Shown one piece after another: positions 16,091-25,601 of a stretch of 64,000 bases of DNA; position 1 is the first letter of the stretch; each line of letters starts with the position of its first letter. The stretch spans positions 62,001 through 126,000 of the forward strand of contig NZ_CP155074.1 in assembly GCF_039621805.1 (NCBI RefSeq), in the 5' to 3' direction. A program made the translations under genes and the position numbers. Under the pieces are notes generated by a model. It was not told the origin of the DNA, ran no database searches, and was given only the letters and a program-made list of their open reading frames with translations. This stretch comes from Paraburkholderia sp. PREW-6R. GTDB lineage: Bacteria > Pseudomonadota > Gammaproteobacteria > Burkholderiales > Burkholderiaceae.

Positions 16091-18244
16091 TTAGCTCGCG
16101 ACCAGCACCGGCGCGACGGCCGCCGGATCGCTGATGCTCGGCCGGCCATTTTCGACGTGACCGGCCAGACGCCGCGAGAAGCTCGCATCGTCGTTGCTCG
16201 TCACCGTCAGGTCGTACCAGTGATGGCTCGACGCCAGCACCCACGCCTCCTCGATATGTGCGCCGGCCGGCACCAGCACCGACCGCGTGCGCGCGCCGTA
16301 GACGTTGTCGGTCACCGTCAGGCGCGCAACGCCACCGCCTGTGTTGGTGAACTTCAGGAACACGTTGCCGTTGGCCGCGTCGTATTGCACTTTGACTTCG
16401 GGCTGCGCGTGCTTGCCGTGCGCATGGACGCCCGCGGCCTGCGCGCTCGTCGACGTGGTCTGTTGCGTGTTGCCGGAAAACTTGCGTACGAAACCGTTTG
16501 GACCGAACACTTCGAACGTATAGACGCCGTTCGTCATGCTCAGGTCGAAGGTTTCGCTGAGCGACTTGCCGGCTTCGACGGTATAGCGCCACGGGCCGTC
16601 GGTCCGGTTCGACGCGTACACGTAAAAGTGCGCGCCCTGATCGCCCGTGTTGCCGAACGCGATCTCGAAGCTGTTCCTCGACGCATTGGCGTGGCCGTTC
16701 ACGTGCAGTTCATACGGCAGCGCGCGGGCAAAACGGATGCCGCCTTCCTGCGGGTCGATCGCGCCCGGCGTCGCGGGAACGGTCGGCTTGGGCTGCGTGG
16801 CGCACTGGTTGTCCGCGATGCTCTTGTAGTTGCTCGTGTCCGGCAGTGGCGGAACTTTCGAATCCGGCGTGCGGAAGTCGAACGCGGTCGTGAGGTCGCC
16901 GCACACGGCGCGACGCCATGCGGTGATATTCGGCTCATACACGCCAAACCGGGTTTCGATGAAGCGGATCACCGACGTATGATCGAACACCTGCGAGCAC
17001 ACGAATCCGCCCTTGCTCCACGGCGACACGATCGTCATCGGCACACGCGGGCCGAGGCCGTAGGGCAGGCCGTCGGCGGTGTACGTGCCGCCCCGGGCAG
17101 GGTTGACCACGTTATGGATTTCGCCTTCGGTGGTGACCGTCGACTTGCCTTGCGCGGGCGTCGTGGCCGGCTGCGGCGGCACGACGTGATCGAAGAAGCC
17201 GTCGTTCTCGTCGTACATGATGAACAGAACGGTCTTGCTCCACACTTCGGGATTCGACGTGAGCGCCTCCAGAATCTGCGACGTGTATTCCGCGCCATAT
17301 GCCGGCGTGTAGCTCGGGTGCTCGGAATACGCAGCGGGCGGGCACAGCCACGATACTTGTGGCAGCTTGTTGGCCAGCACGTCGGCCTTCAGATCGTCGA
17401 TGGTGCGCACGGTCTGCGCGCGCTCGTACAGCGGCGTACCCGGTTGCGCGTTGATGTAGTTCGTGAAGTTCTGCAGGATGTTGGTGCCGTAGTTGCCGTT
17501 CAGCGGATCGTTGCCGTTCAGACCTTGCTGATAGACCTGCCACGAAATGCCGGCGGCCTGCAGGCGCTCCGGATACGTGGTCCACGAGAGCAACTGATAC
17601 TGCGGCGGCGCATCGCCGTCGACGAAATCGTTATTGTCGAGCAGCGGGCCGCCCATCGTGCCGCTCGGATCGACCATGCCGCTCATCAGGTACGCGCGGT
17701 TCGGGTGCGTCGGTCCGGGCAGCGAACAGAAATAGGCATCACAGACGGTGAACGCATCGGCGAGCGCGTAGTGAAACGGAATGTCGCCGCGCAGGTGGTA
17801 GCCCATCGTCATGTCGGTCTTGTTGGCGGGCCACTGATCGTAGCGGCCGCCGTCGATCGCGGCGTGGGTCTTGTACCAGGAGTGATCGAGATCGCCCACG
17901 CATTGCGCGCTGGTGGTCGACGTGTCGAGGTGAAACGGCAACACGGGCTTGGTCGCGTCCTCTTTCGACGGCTGATACCACACCGGCTTGCCGCCCGGCA
18001 GCGGAATCGGGAAGCGGTCGTTGTAGCCACGCACGCCACGCAGGTGGCCGAAGTAGTGGTCGAACGACCGGTTCTCCTGCATGAACACGACAATATGTTC
18101 GACGTCGCGAATCGTGCCGGTGCGCGAGAATGCAGGCACGGCAAGCGCATTGCGAATGGATTCGGGCAGCGCGGTCAGCGCGGTGGCAGCGCCGGCGGAG
18201 GAAGCGACGGTCTGCAGGAAACGGCGACGGCTAGTTGATGTCAT
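16091..18244 (-). CDS. plcN: Phosphocholine-specific phospholipase C (Tat-exported)
   Basis: A 717-residue phospholipase C of the PlcH/PlcN/AcpA family. The twin-arginine signal SRRRFLQT starts at residue 5, so folded export by Tat is expected. The phosphoesterase core begins with ENRSFDHYFG (57-66), the catalytic nucleophile region, and contains the conserved FIMYDENDGFFDHVVPP block. Two C-terminal DUF756 repeats (about 510-590 and 610-690) bind substrate. It cleaves phosphatidylcholine to diacylglycerol and phosphocholine, for phosphate/choline supply or as a secreted toxin. A lipoprotein gene lies 60 bases upstream on the same strand. Paralogous PLCs in Burkholderia make the exact name uncertain. 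Confidence 0.92.
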   Translation of the reverse strand: MTSTSRRRFLQTVASSAGAATALTALPESIRNALAVPAFSRTGTIRDVEHIVVFMQENRSFDHYFGHLRGVRGYNDRFPIPLPGGKPVWYQPSKEDATKPVLPFHLDTSTTSAQCVGDLDHSWYKTHAAIDGGRYDQWPANKTDMTMGYHLRGDIPFHYALADAFTVCDAYFCSLPGPTHPNRAYLMSGMVDPSGTMGGPLLDNNDFVDGDAPPQYQLLSWTTYPERLQAAGISWQVYQQGLNGNDPLNGNYGTNILQNFTNYINAQPGTPLYERAQTVRTIDDLKADVLANKLPQVSWLCPPAAYSEHPSYTPAYGAEYTSQILEALTSNPEVWSKTVLFIMYDENDGFFDHVVPPQPATTPAQGKSTVTTEGEIHNVVNPARGGTYTADGLPYGLGPRVPMTIVSPWSKGGFVCSQVFDHTSVIRFIETRFGVYEPNITAWRRAVCGDLTTAFDFRTPDSKVPPLPDTSNYKSIADNQCATQPKPTVPATPGAIDPQEGGIRFARALPYELHVNGHANASRNSFEIAFGNTGDQGAHFYVYASNRTDGPWRYTVEAGKSLSETFDLSMTNGVYTFEVFGPNGFVRKFSGNTQQTTSTSAQAAGVHAHGKHAQPEVKVQYDAANGNVFLKFTNTGGGVARLTVTDNVYGARTRSVLVPAGAHIEEAWVLASSHHWYDLTVTSNDDASFSRRLAGHVENGRPSISDPAAVAPVLVAS

Positions 18245-18304
18245 CGAATATCACCTTCTGCTGGGGGAAGAATAGCGCGCCACGCGCGCGCCGGTGGAGT
18301 CGGA

Positions 18305-18652
18305 TTAGTTGTTGCCGGCGCTGTCGCCGGGCGCGTAGCGCATGACCGGTGGAACCTGCCGGCTATCGGCAGCGAGGCTTGCCTGCATGTTTTGCGTGAT
18401 GACGTCGGAGGCTGCGGACGGGTCGGCCGAGAGCGGGCTCGATGCACCTGGCAGGCCGCCGGACGTGGCGCTCTGCCACGCGGGCTGCGCACGTTGTGCG
18501 GTATCGTCGTTGACCGCGGCAGGGGGGGACGCTGCACTGTTCGGCGCGGCGTCGTCCGCGCCGCAACCACCTAGCAGTGAAACCGTGGTGGCGAGCGCGA
18601 AGGTTGCAAGCACAACCAACGCAACGCTGGCGAGGCGTTTGTCTCTTCTCAT
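18305..18652 (-). CDS. Hypothetical lipoprotein upstream of phospholipase C
   Basis: A short lipoprotein (115 residues from the ATG at 18652, 119 from 18664; the choice is not decided by a ribosome binding site). The signal MRRDKRLASVALVVLATF leads to a lipobox LLGGC. The mature part is Ala/Ser/Pro-rich, with a C-terminal block VITQNMQASLAADSRQ followed by PPVMRYAPGD. It is cotranscribed with the phospholipase gene by position and may be an envelope accessory factor. It is not recognisably the Pseudomonas PlcR chaperone, which is longer. Confidence 0.7.
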   Translation of the reverse strand: MRRDKRLASVALVVLATFALATTVSLLGGCGADDAAPNSAASPPAAVNDDTAQRAQPAWQSATSGGLPGASSPLSADPSAASDVITQNMQASLAADSRQVPPVMRYAPGDSAGNN

Positions 18653-18862
18653 GTTCGCGTCCATTTTTCGTGAAAGCCGGTGCAGTCTCCAATGCTTTCA
18701 AGAAATAATTGTGAAACGTTTGCGAGTGGTAAAACTTTCGTTCGAAAGTCGGTCCGTTGAAAGAATCGGGAAAGTGAGAAGAAGGACAATGTTCGCGACG
18801 GCGACACGCGCGTGCTGATCGCTACACACAGATTCCGGACGGCTTCTTGCAGGAGTTCATTC

Positions 18863-20872
18863 ATGACACGCATTGAAAGACCTTTCGACGCCGCGCGTCT
18901 CGACGACGAATGGCTCGAGGCGGACGGCGCCGGTGGTTTCGCGTCGGGCACGGTCGGCACGTGGCGCACACGGCGCTATCACGCACTGCTGCTGGCCGCT
19001 ACGCGTGCGCCGGGCGGCCGGATGGTGCTCGTCAATGGCGTGGAGGCATGGGTCGAGACGGACGGCAAACGCTATCCGCTAAGCATGCAACGCTATGTGC
19101 CGGATGTGGTGTATCCGGATATCACGCCGAGCCTGATCGCATTCGATACGCAACCGTGGCCGACCTGGCGCGTCTCGCTGGGCGACACGCATTGTGTGGT
19201 CACGGCGGAAGTTTTCGTCACCAAGGCGACGTGCGAATGTGTATTGCGCTGGCGGCTGGACGGCGGCGCAGACCCTGCAACGAGCGGCGTCATCTTGAAG
19301 GTGAGGCCGTTGATATCGGGTCGCGATTACCACGCATTGCATCATCGGAACAGCGCATTCAGTTTCGACGCGCGCACGAGTGGCTCAACGGACGCGAACG
19401 CGGGCTGCGTCAGCTGGCAACCGTATGGCGACGTGCCCATGATCCATGCGGCGACGAACGGCGTCTATACGCACGCGCCCGATTGGTATCGCGACTTCTG
19501 CTATGTCCGCGAACGCGAGCGCGGTCTCGATTTCAGCGAAGATCTCGCGACGCCCGGCGTGTTCAGTTTCGACCTTGCACGGGGTGAAGCGGTAATGGTG
19601 CTGAGCGCATCGGCGGCGTCGAGCGAGCAGGCGCCCAATGCGGCTCATGCAGCCGCCGTCTGCGCGGCCGCCACCTATGCCGCCAATCTTGCGCGTTCCG
19701 AGCAGGCCCGCCGCAGCGCTTTGGGTTCGCGACTGCAACGTTCGGCCGACGCGTATATTGTCGCGCGCAATGAGGGCCGCACGGTTCTCGCAGGATTTCC
19801 GTGGTTCACCGACTGGGGCCGCGATACTTTCATTGCCATGCGCAAACTGCTGATCGCGTCGGGCCGGCTCGACGAAGCCGAAGCAATCCTGCTCGAATGG
19901 TCGGCCACGTTGTCGGAAGGCATGCTGCCAAACCGGTTTCCCGACTATGGCGACACACCCGAGTACAACTCGGTCGATGCTTCGCTGTGGTTCGTCGTCG
20001 CCGTTCACGACTATCTGCACACCTTACATGCGGGAGCGGCCACGCGCGCGCGTTTGCAACAGGCCGTCGAAACGATCCTCACCGGCTACACGAACGGCAC
20101 GCGCTTTAACATCAAGGCGTCGGCGGTGGACGGACTGCTCGGCGCAGGCGTACCGGGCGTGCAGCTCACGTGGATGGACGCGAAAGTCGGCGATTGGGTT
20201 GTCACGCCGCGCATCGGCAAACCGGTCGAAGTGCAGGCGCTGTGGATCAACGCGTTGCGCATTGCGGCAGCCTGGAACCCGCACTGGCAGGCCGCTGCGG
20301 AACGCGCGCAACAAGCCTTTCTGGAGCGCTTCACCGACCCTCGCACGCATGCTTTGTTCGACAATGTGGATGTCGATTTCATCGACGGTACGGTGGATCG
20401 CGCTATCCGGCCCAACCAGATTTTCGCAGTGGGCGGCCTGCCGTTTGCGTTGGTCGAAGGCGAAGCGGCGCGCGCGATAGTCGAGCAGGTCGAAGCTGAA
20501 CTTCTCACGCCGCTCGGCCTGCGAACGCTCGCGCCGTCCGATCCCGCCTATCGCGGCCACTATGGCGGCTCGCCGCTGGAACGCGATGGCGCCTATCATC
20601 AAGGCACGGTGTGGCCGTGGCTTCTGGGCCCATTCGTCGAAGCGTGGCTGCGGGTTCATCAGTCCGACGCTGAAGCACCCGCGCAAGCCAGAGCGCGCTT
20701 TCTCGATCCCCTTTACGCGCATCTCGATCACGCCGGTCTCGATCATGTGTCCGAGATCGCTGACGGCGATGCGCCGCACGCGCCCGCAGGCACGCCGTTC
20801 CAGGCGTGGTCGCTCGGGGAATTGCTACGCGTTGAACGTCTGCTTGCCCGATTCGAGCCCGCCGTTGCGTAA
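18863..20872 (+). CDS. Glycogen debranching enzyme, amylo-alpha-1,6-glucosidase family
   Basis: A 669-residue bacterial-type glycogen debranching protein: an N-terminal beta-domain (about 1-270) beginning with LEADGAGGFASGTVGTWRTRRYH is followed by an (alpha/alpha)6 barrel with the catalytic regions PWFTDWGRDTF (near residue 312) and HQGTVWPWLLGP (near 578). It hydrolyses alpha-1,6 branch stubs of glycogen or related alpha-glucans in the cytosol. AGGAG at 18851-18855 fixes the start at 18863. Another glucosidase gene follows 51 bases later, then zwf and a glucokinase gene, a probable sugar-use operon. Confidence 0.9.
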   Translation: MTRIERPFDAARLDDEWLEADGAGGFASGTVGTWRTRRYHALLLAATRAPGGRMVLVNGVEAWVETDGKRYPLSMQRYVPDVVYPDITPSLIAFDTQPWPTWRVSLGDTHCVVTAEVFVTKATCECVLRWRLDGGADPATSGVILKVRPLISGRDYHALHHRNSAFSFDARTSGSTDANAGCVSWQPYGDVPMIHAATNGVYTHAPDWYRDFCYVRERERGLDFSEDLATPGVFSFDLARGEAVMVLSASAASSEQAPNAAHAAAVCAAATYAANLARSEQARRSALGSRLQRSADAYIVARNEGRTVLAGFPWFTDWGRDTFIAMRKLLIASGRLDEAEAILLEWSATLSEGMLPNRFPDYGDTPEYNSVDASLWFVVAVHDYLHTLHAGAATRARLQQAVETILTGYTNGTRFNIKASAVDGLLGAGVPGVQLTWMDAKVGDWVVTPRIGKPVEVQALWINALRIAAAWNPHWQAAAERAQQAFLERFTDPRTHALFDNVDVDFIDGTVDRAIRPNQIFAVGGLPFALVEGEAARAIVEQVEAELLTPLGLRTLAPSDPAYRGHYGGSPLERDGAYHQGTVWPWLLGPFVEAWLRVHQSDAEAPAQARARFLDPLYAHLDHAGLDHVSEIADGDAPHAPAGTPFQAWSLGELLRVERLLARFEPAVA

Positions 20873-20923
20873 ACCGCGCTACGATGTGTGTCCCACCGCC
20901 AAGCCTGATGCAAGGACTTCGTC

Positions 20924-23797
20924 ATGCCACCGCTGCGCGCTGCCAATCTGCTCGCCACCATTGAAGGCTCACGCCTGCACTCGCCCGAGTGCGCCCGCTG
21001 GCAACGCTGGGGACCTTACCTGAGCGAACGTCAGTGGGGCACGGTGCGGGAGGATTACAGCGAAAACGGCACGGCCTGGGACTACTTTCCGCACGATCAT
21101 GCGCGCAGCCGTGCGTACCGTTGGGGCGAAGACGGCATTGCCGGGTTCAGCGACGACAAGCTGAACTGGTGCGTGTCGCTTGCGTTGTGGAATCGCAAGG
21201 ATCCGATCCTGAAGGAGCGCCTGTTCGGCGTCACCAATGCGCAGGGCAATCATGGCGAAGACGTGAAGGAGCTGTACTTCTACGTCGATGGCACGCCCAC
21301 GCATTCATACATGCGCATGCTGTACAAGTATCCGCACGCGGCCTTTCCCTATGACGACCTCGTCAACGAAAACGGCTGCCGCGGCGGCGACATGCCGGAG
21401 TACGAAATTCTCGACACCGGCGTGTTCGACGACCTCTGTTACTTCGACGTTCAGGTCGAGTATGCGAAGCACGCGCCAGACGACATCGTGATGCGGGTGA
21501 CGATCGAAAATCGCGCGGACAAGTCCGCATCGCTCGACGTGCTGCCGCAGATCTGGGCTCGCAATTCGTGGTCGTGGCGAGAGAACAACGACAAGCCTTC
21601 GCTCGTCGCCGGCACGACCCCGCGCGGCGAGAAGCAGGTGGTCGGGCGTCAGCATGGACTCGAACCGATCGTCGTGACGGCGTGGTCGAAAGATGCGCCG
21701 GAGATGAACTGGCTGTTCTGCGAGAACGACACGAACGTGCGGCGTCTGTTCAACATGGAGGGTGCCGGTCCGTTCAAGGACGGCTTCAACGACTATCTGG
21801 TGCACGGCGATGAAAATGCGGTGCGGCGAGACGCCGGCACCAAGGCCGGCGCTCATGCGTCGCTCCACTTCGGCCCGCAGGGGCGCGCGGTGGTCTACAT
21901 GCGTTGGCGCCCGCAGTCCGCGCCGGACGACACGCCGCTCGACGTTGACGCGCTGTTCGCGCGCCGCATTGCCGAGGCCGACGAATTCTACGGCGCGTTG
22001 CAACACGAAATCGCTGACCCGGACGCGCGCCTCGTGCAACGGCAGGCGCTCGCCGGCATGCTGTGGTCGAAGCAGTATTACGAATACGACGTGCATCGCT
22101 GGCTCGAAGGCGATCCATTGCAACCCACGCCGCCGGCGGCGCGCAAGCACGGCCGCAATGCGGACTGGCGCCATCTGTGCAATGCGGACATCGTGTCGAT
22201 GCCCGACAAGTGGGAGTACCCGTGGTACGCGTCGTGGGATCTGGCGTTCCATGCCGCTGCTTTCGCGTTGATCGATCCGGCGTTCGCGAAGCGCCAGTTG
22301 CTCCTGCTGGTGAAGGACCGCTATCAGCATCCCAATGGCCAGTTGCCCGCTTACGAATGGGCGTTGGGCGACGCCAATCCGCCTGTGCACGCATGGGCCG
22401 CCTGGCGCGTCTACGAGATCGATCGCGCGTTGACCGGCAGGGCCGACCGCGACTTTCTCGAACTGGTGTTCCACAAGCTGCTGCTCAATTTTTCGTGGTG
22501 GGTGAACCGCAAGGACGCCGACGGTCACAATATTTTCCAGGGCGGGTTTCTCGGGCTGGATAACATCGGGATATTCGATCGTTCGTCACCGCTGCCCACC
22601 GGCGGCCATATCGATCAGGCGGACGGCACCGCGTGGATGGCGGCGTACGCGCTGGACCTGATGCGGATTGCGCTGGAACTGGCGTACGCGAATCATGTGT
22701 TCGTCGATATCGGCGTGAAGTTTTTTGAGCACTTCCTGTACATCGCGGAAGCAGTCAGTTGCGACGACGGTTGCGATACCGGTCTGTGGGATGCGCAAGA
22801 CGAGTTCTTCTACGACAAGTTGCGCCTGCCCAATGGCACGAATGTTCCAATGCGCGTGCGCTCTATTGTCGGTCTGATTCCGTTGTTCGCGGTACATGTG
22901 CTCGAAGAACGCCTGCATGGCAAATTGCCGGGACTGCGTGAGCGGCTCAGATGGTTCCTCGAACATCGCCCCGATCTCGCGAGGCTGGTGTCGCGCTGGA
23001 ACGAGCCTGGCAGGCGCAACGCGTTGCTGCTGTCGCTCCTGCGCGGACATCGGATGAAAGCGCTGTTGCGGCGCGCGCTCGACGAAAGCGAGTTCCTGTC
23101 GGACTACGGCGTGCGGGCGCTCTCCCGTTACCATCGCGACAACCCGTTCGTGTTCAACCACAACGGCGACAGCTTCACGGTCCAGTATTTGCCGGCCGAA
23201 TCGGACACACGCGTGTTCGGCGGCAACTCCAACTGGCGCGGGCCCATCTGGATGCCGGTCAACTATCTGTTGATCGAGTCGTTGTACGAATTTCATCGCT
23301 ATTACGGCGACGATTTCCGCGTCGAATATCCGACAGGCTCGGGTCAGAAGTTTTCGCTCTGCGAAATCGCCGACGAACTCGCGCGCCGCGCCACCCGGTT
23401 GTTCCTGAAGAACAAGGACGGCGAGCGGCCGGTGATGGGCGCGTATCCGCTGCTGCAGGCCGACCCGCGTTCACGCGATCTGATTCTCTTCCACGAGTAT
23501 TTTCATGGCGACAATGGGCGCGGTGTGGGCGCGTCGCATCAAACCGGCTGGACCGGTCTCGTGGCACTGCTTTTGCAACCGCGTGTGATGGCCGCGTCAG
23601 GCAACGTGCCGGTGACAGGCGAGCCGGACGAGGCACCGCTTCCCACGTCGCCTCGGGAACAGGCGCAAACGCAAGGCCAGCGGCAAAGCCAGCCACAGGA
23701 CGGGACGCCCGCGCCGGCCTCTGCCGATTCGTCGGAAGTTTCACCGCAAGTTGCGCCGGAAGTCACATCGGCGCTGGCAGGGGCGCCGGCAAAGTAG
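20924..23797 (+). CDS. MGH1-like (GH63-type) glucosidase
   Basis: A 957-residue protein of the MGH1-like/GH63 glycoside hydrolase group, with an (alpha/alpha)6 barrel. The N-terminal segment (about 1-380) holds RWGPYLSERQWGTVREDYS and YKYPHAAFPYDDL. The barrel carries WYASWDLAFHAAAF (near 435), the QLPAYEWALGDANPP block, and WRGPIWMPVNYLL (near 770), containing the acidic residues expected for inverting catalysis. The last 65 residues are Gln/Pro/Ala-rich and probably disordered. Members cleave terminal glucose from oligosaccharides such as mannosylglycerate or glucosylglycerate; the exact substrate is unknown. AAGGA precedes the start. Confidence 0.88.
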   Translation: MPPLRAANLLATIEGSRLHSPECARWQRWGPYLSERQWGTVREDYSENGTAWDYFPHDHARSRAYRWGEDGIAGFSDDKLNWCVSLALWNRKDPILKERLFGVTNAQGNHGEDVKELYFYVDGTPTHSYMRMLYKYPHAAFPYDDLVNENGCRGGDMPEYEILDTGVFDDLCYFDVQVEYAKHAPDDIVMRVTIENRADKSASLDVLPQIWARNSWSWRENNDKPSLVAGTTPRGEKQVVGRQHGLEPIVVTAWSKDAPEMNWLFCENDTNVRRLFNMEGAGPFKDGFNDYLVHGDENAVRRDAGTKAGAHASLHFGPQGRAVVYMRWRPQSAPDDTPLDVDALFARRIAEADEFYGALQHEIADPDARLVQRQALAGMLWSKQYYEYDVHRWLEGDPLQPTPPAARKHGRNADWRHLCNADIVSMPDKWEYPWYASWDLAFHAAAFALIDPAFAKRQLLLLVKDRYQHPNGQLPAYEWALGDANPPVHAWAAWRVYEIDRALTGRADRDFLELVFHKLLLNFSWWVNRKDADGHNIFQGGFLGLDNIGIFDRSSPLPTGGHIDQADGTAWMAAYALDLMRIALELAYANHVFVDIGVKFFEHFLYIAEAVSCDDGCDTGLWDAQDEFFYDKLRLPNGTNVPMRVRSIVGLIPLFAVHVLEERLHGKLPGLRERLRWFLEHRPDLARLVSRWNEPGRRNALLLSLLRGHRMKALLRRALDESEFLSDYGVRALSRYHRDNPFVFNHNGDSFTVQYLPAESDTRVFGGNSNWRGPIWMPVNYLLIESLYEFHRYYGDDFRVEYPTGSGQKFSLCEIADELARRATRLFLKNKDGERPVMGAYPLLQADPRSRDLILFHEYFHGDNGRGVGASHQTGWTGLVALLLQPRVMAASGNVPVTGEPDEAPLPTSPREQAQTQGQRQSQPQDGTPAPASADSSEVSPQVAPEVTSALAGAPAK

Positions 23798-23960
23798 CGG
23801 CAACTTGCCATGTGTTTAGCGGTTAGCGGTCGCGAGGTTACATCAGCCCTACATCCCGCACGGCGACACGCCGCAAGTGATCGATTTTGAACTGTGCGGG
23901 TTCGAGCGTGGTCTGTCATTCACACCACGTCCGTTCCATTGGTTTCCTAAAGTGAATCCC

Positions 23961-25568
23961 ATGTCGACTACACCGAACACTCCAGCTTCGAGCCACCCCA
24001 CCGACACTCAATCGCCGAGCTGCAAGGTCGGCGCGGGACCGCATGAAGCGCCCGCGTCGCCGGCCGGCAAGCGGCCCGCGCCGCCCTGCACGCTGGTGAT
24101 CTTCGGCGCGGGTGGCGATCTCACAAAGCGTCTGCTGATGCCTGCGCTTTACAACCTCGCCGTCGACGGACTGCTCGACGGCGGCATGAAGATCATCGGC
24201 GTGAATCACGGTGAGCGCGAGACGAGTGCATGGCGCGACGATCTGCACAAGTCGCTCGAACAGTTCGCCGCCGACAAGGCCAGCACCTTTCACGCGGGCA
24301 AACTCGACGACAAGGCGTGGGACTGGGTCGCGCAACGCCTCGAATACATGGCGGGCGAATTCGAAACCGATGACGTCTTCACGAAGCTCAAGCAGAAGCT
24401 CGGCGAAGGGTCGGGCGGCAACGTGATCTTCTACCTCGCGGTGAGTTCGCGATTCTTCAAACCGATTGCCGAGCGGCTCGGCAAGGCGGGTTTGCTGAAG
24501 GAAGAGGACAGCGGCGCATTCCGCCGCATCGTGATCGAGAAACCGTTCGGCACCGATCTCGCGTCGGCGCGTGATCTGAACGAACACATCCTGTCGTATG
24601 CGAAAGAGACGCAGGTTTATCGCATCGACCACTTTCTCGGCAAGGACACCGTGCAGAGCATACTCGCGGTGCGCTTTGCCAACGCGTTGTTCGAACCGAT
24701 ATGGCGGCGCGAATATATCGACAGCGTGCAGATCACCGCAGCTGAAACGATTGGCGTGGAAGGGCGCGGCAAGTTCTATGAGCAAACCGGCGCGTTTCGG
24801 GACATGCTGCCGAACCACCTGTTCCAGCTGCTCGGCATGGTCGCGATGGAGCCGCCCAATTCGTTCGACGCCGAAGCCGTGCGGGACAAGAAAGCCGAAG
24901 TCTTCGACGCGATCCAGCCGCTGACTCGTGAAGACGTGGTATTTGGTCAGTACGAGAAAGGTCCGGCGGGCGTCGGCTATCGCGAAGAACCGGACGTCGC
25001 GCCCAACAGCACAACGGAAACCTATGCGGCCGCGCGCGTGTTCGTCGAGAACTGGCGCTGGGCCGGCGTGCCGTTCTATCTGCGTACCGGCAAGCGCCTC
25101 GCCGCGCGGCGCACGGAAATCTCGGTGCAACTGAAGCCGGTGCCGTTCAGAATGTTCCGCGACACGCCGGTCGATGCGCTGACGCCCAACGTGCTTACGC
25201 TGCGCATCGACCCGGCGCATGGCACGAGCTTCGACTTCAATGTGAAGACGCCCGGACCGGTGATGCAGATCGGGCACGTGCAGTCGTCGTTCGACTATGC
25301 CGACTTCTTTGCGGAACGCGCCAACGTGGGCTATGAAACGCTGCTGTACGACTGCATGCTCGGTGACGAGACGTTGTTCCAGCGCGCCGACAGTATCGAA
25401 ACGAGCTGGGCCGCGGTGGAAGACGTGCTGCATCCGAAAACCGGCGGCCCGATGGCCGTGCACCCTTACCCGGCCGGCAGCGAAGGGCCGGCCGAAGCGG
25501 ACGCGCTTCTGGCGCGCGACGGCCATGCGTGGCGGCCGCTGAAAACGGAACAACACGAGAAGAAGTGA
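23961..25568 (+). CDS. zwf: Glucose-6-phosphate 1-dehydrogenase
   Basis: A 535-residue glucose-6-phosphate dehydrogenase. After a disordered Pro/Ser-rich N-terminus of about 42 residues comes the NADP-binding GAGGDLTKR (49-57) and the active-site signature RIDHFLGKD (221-229), with catalytic His and Lys. It oxidises glucose 6-phosphate to 6-phosphogluconolactone, the entry to the pentose-phosphate and Entner-Doudoroff routes. Start chosen at ATG 23961; a GTG at 23952 is in frame. It follows two glucan hydrolases and is followed 33 bases later by a glucokinase-like gene. The long N-terminal tail is unusual for Zwf. Confidence 0.95.
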   Translation: MSTTPNTPASSHPTDTQSPSCKVGAGPHEAPASPAGKRPAPPCTLVIFGAGGDLTKRLLMPALYNLAVDGLLDGGMKIIGVNHGERETSAWRDDLHKSLEQFAADKASTFHAGKLDDKAWDWVAQRLEYMAGEFETDDVFTKLKQKLGEGSGGNVIFYLAVSSRFFKPIAERLGKAGLLKEEDSGAFRRIVIEKPFGTDLASARDLNEHILSYAKETQVYRIDHFLGKDTVQSILAVRFANALFEPIWRREYIDSVQITAAETIGVEGRGKFYEQTGAFRDMLPNHLFQLLGMVAMEPPNSFDAEAVRDKKAEVFDAIQPLTREDVVFGQYEKGPAGVGYREEPDVAPNSTTETYAAARVFVENWRWAGVPFYLRTGKRLAARRTEISVQLKPVPFRMFRDTPVDALTPNVLTLRIDPAHGTSFDFNVKTPGPVMQIGHVQSSFDYADFFAERANVGYETLLYDCMLGDETLFQRADSIETSWAAVEDVLHPKTGGPMAVHPYPAGSEGPAEADALLARDGHAWRPLKTEQHEKK

Positions 25569-25601
25569 CCATCACGCGTATCAACATCAACGGGGAATGC
25601 C

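Noticed and set aside
16013..18238. 741-residue plus-strand ORF opposite phospholipase C
   Set aside because: It mirrors the phospholipase gene exactly and has an Arg/Val/His-rich shadow composition; the phospholipase frame carries a clear Tat signal and catalytic motifs.
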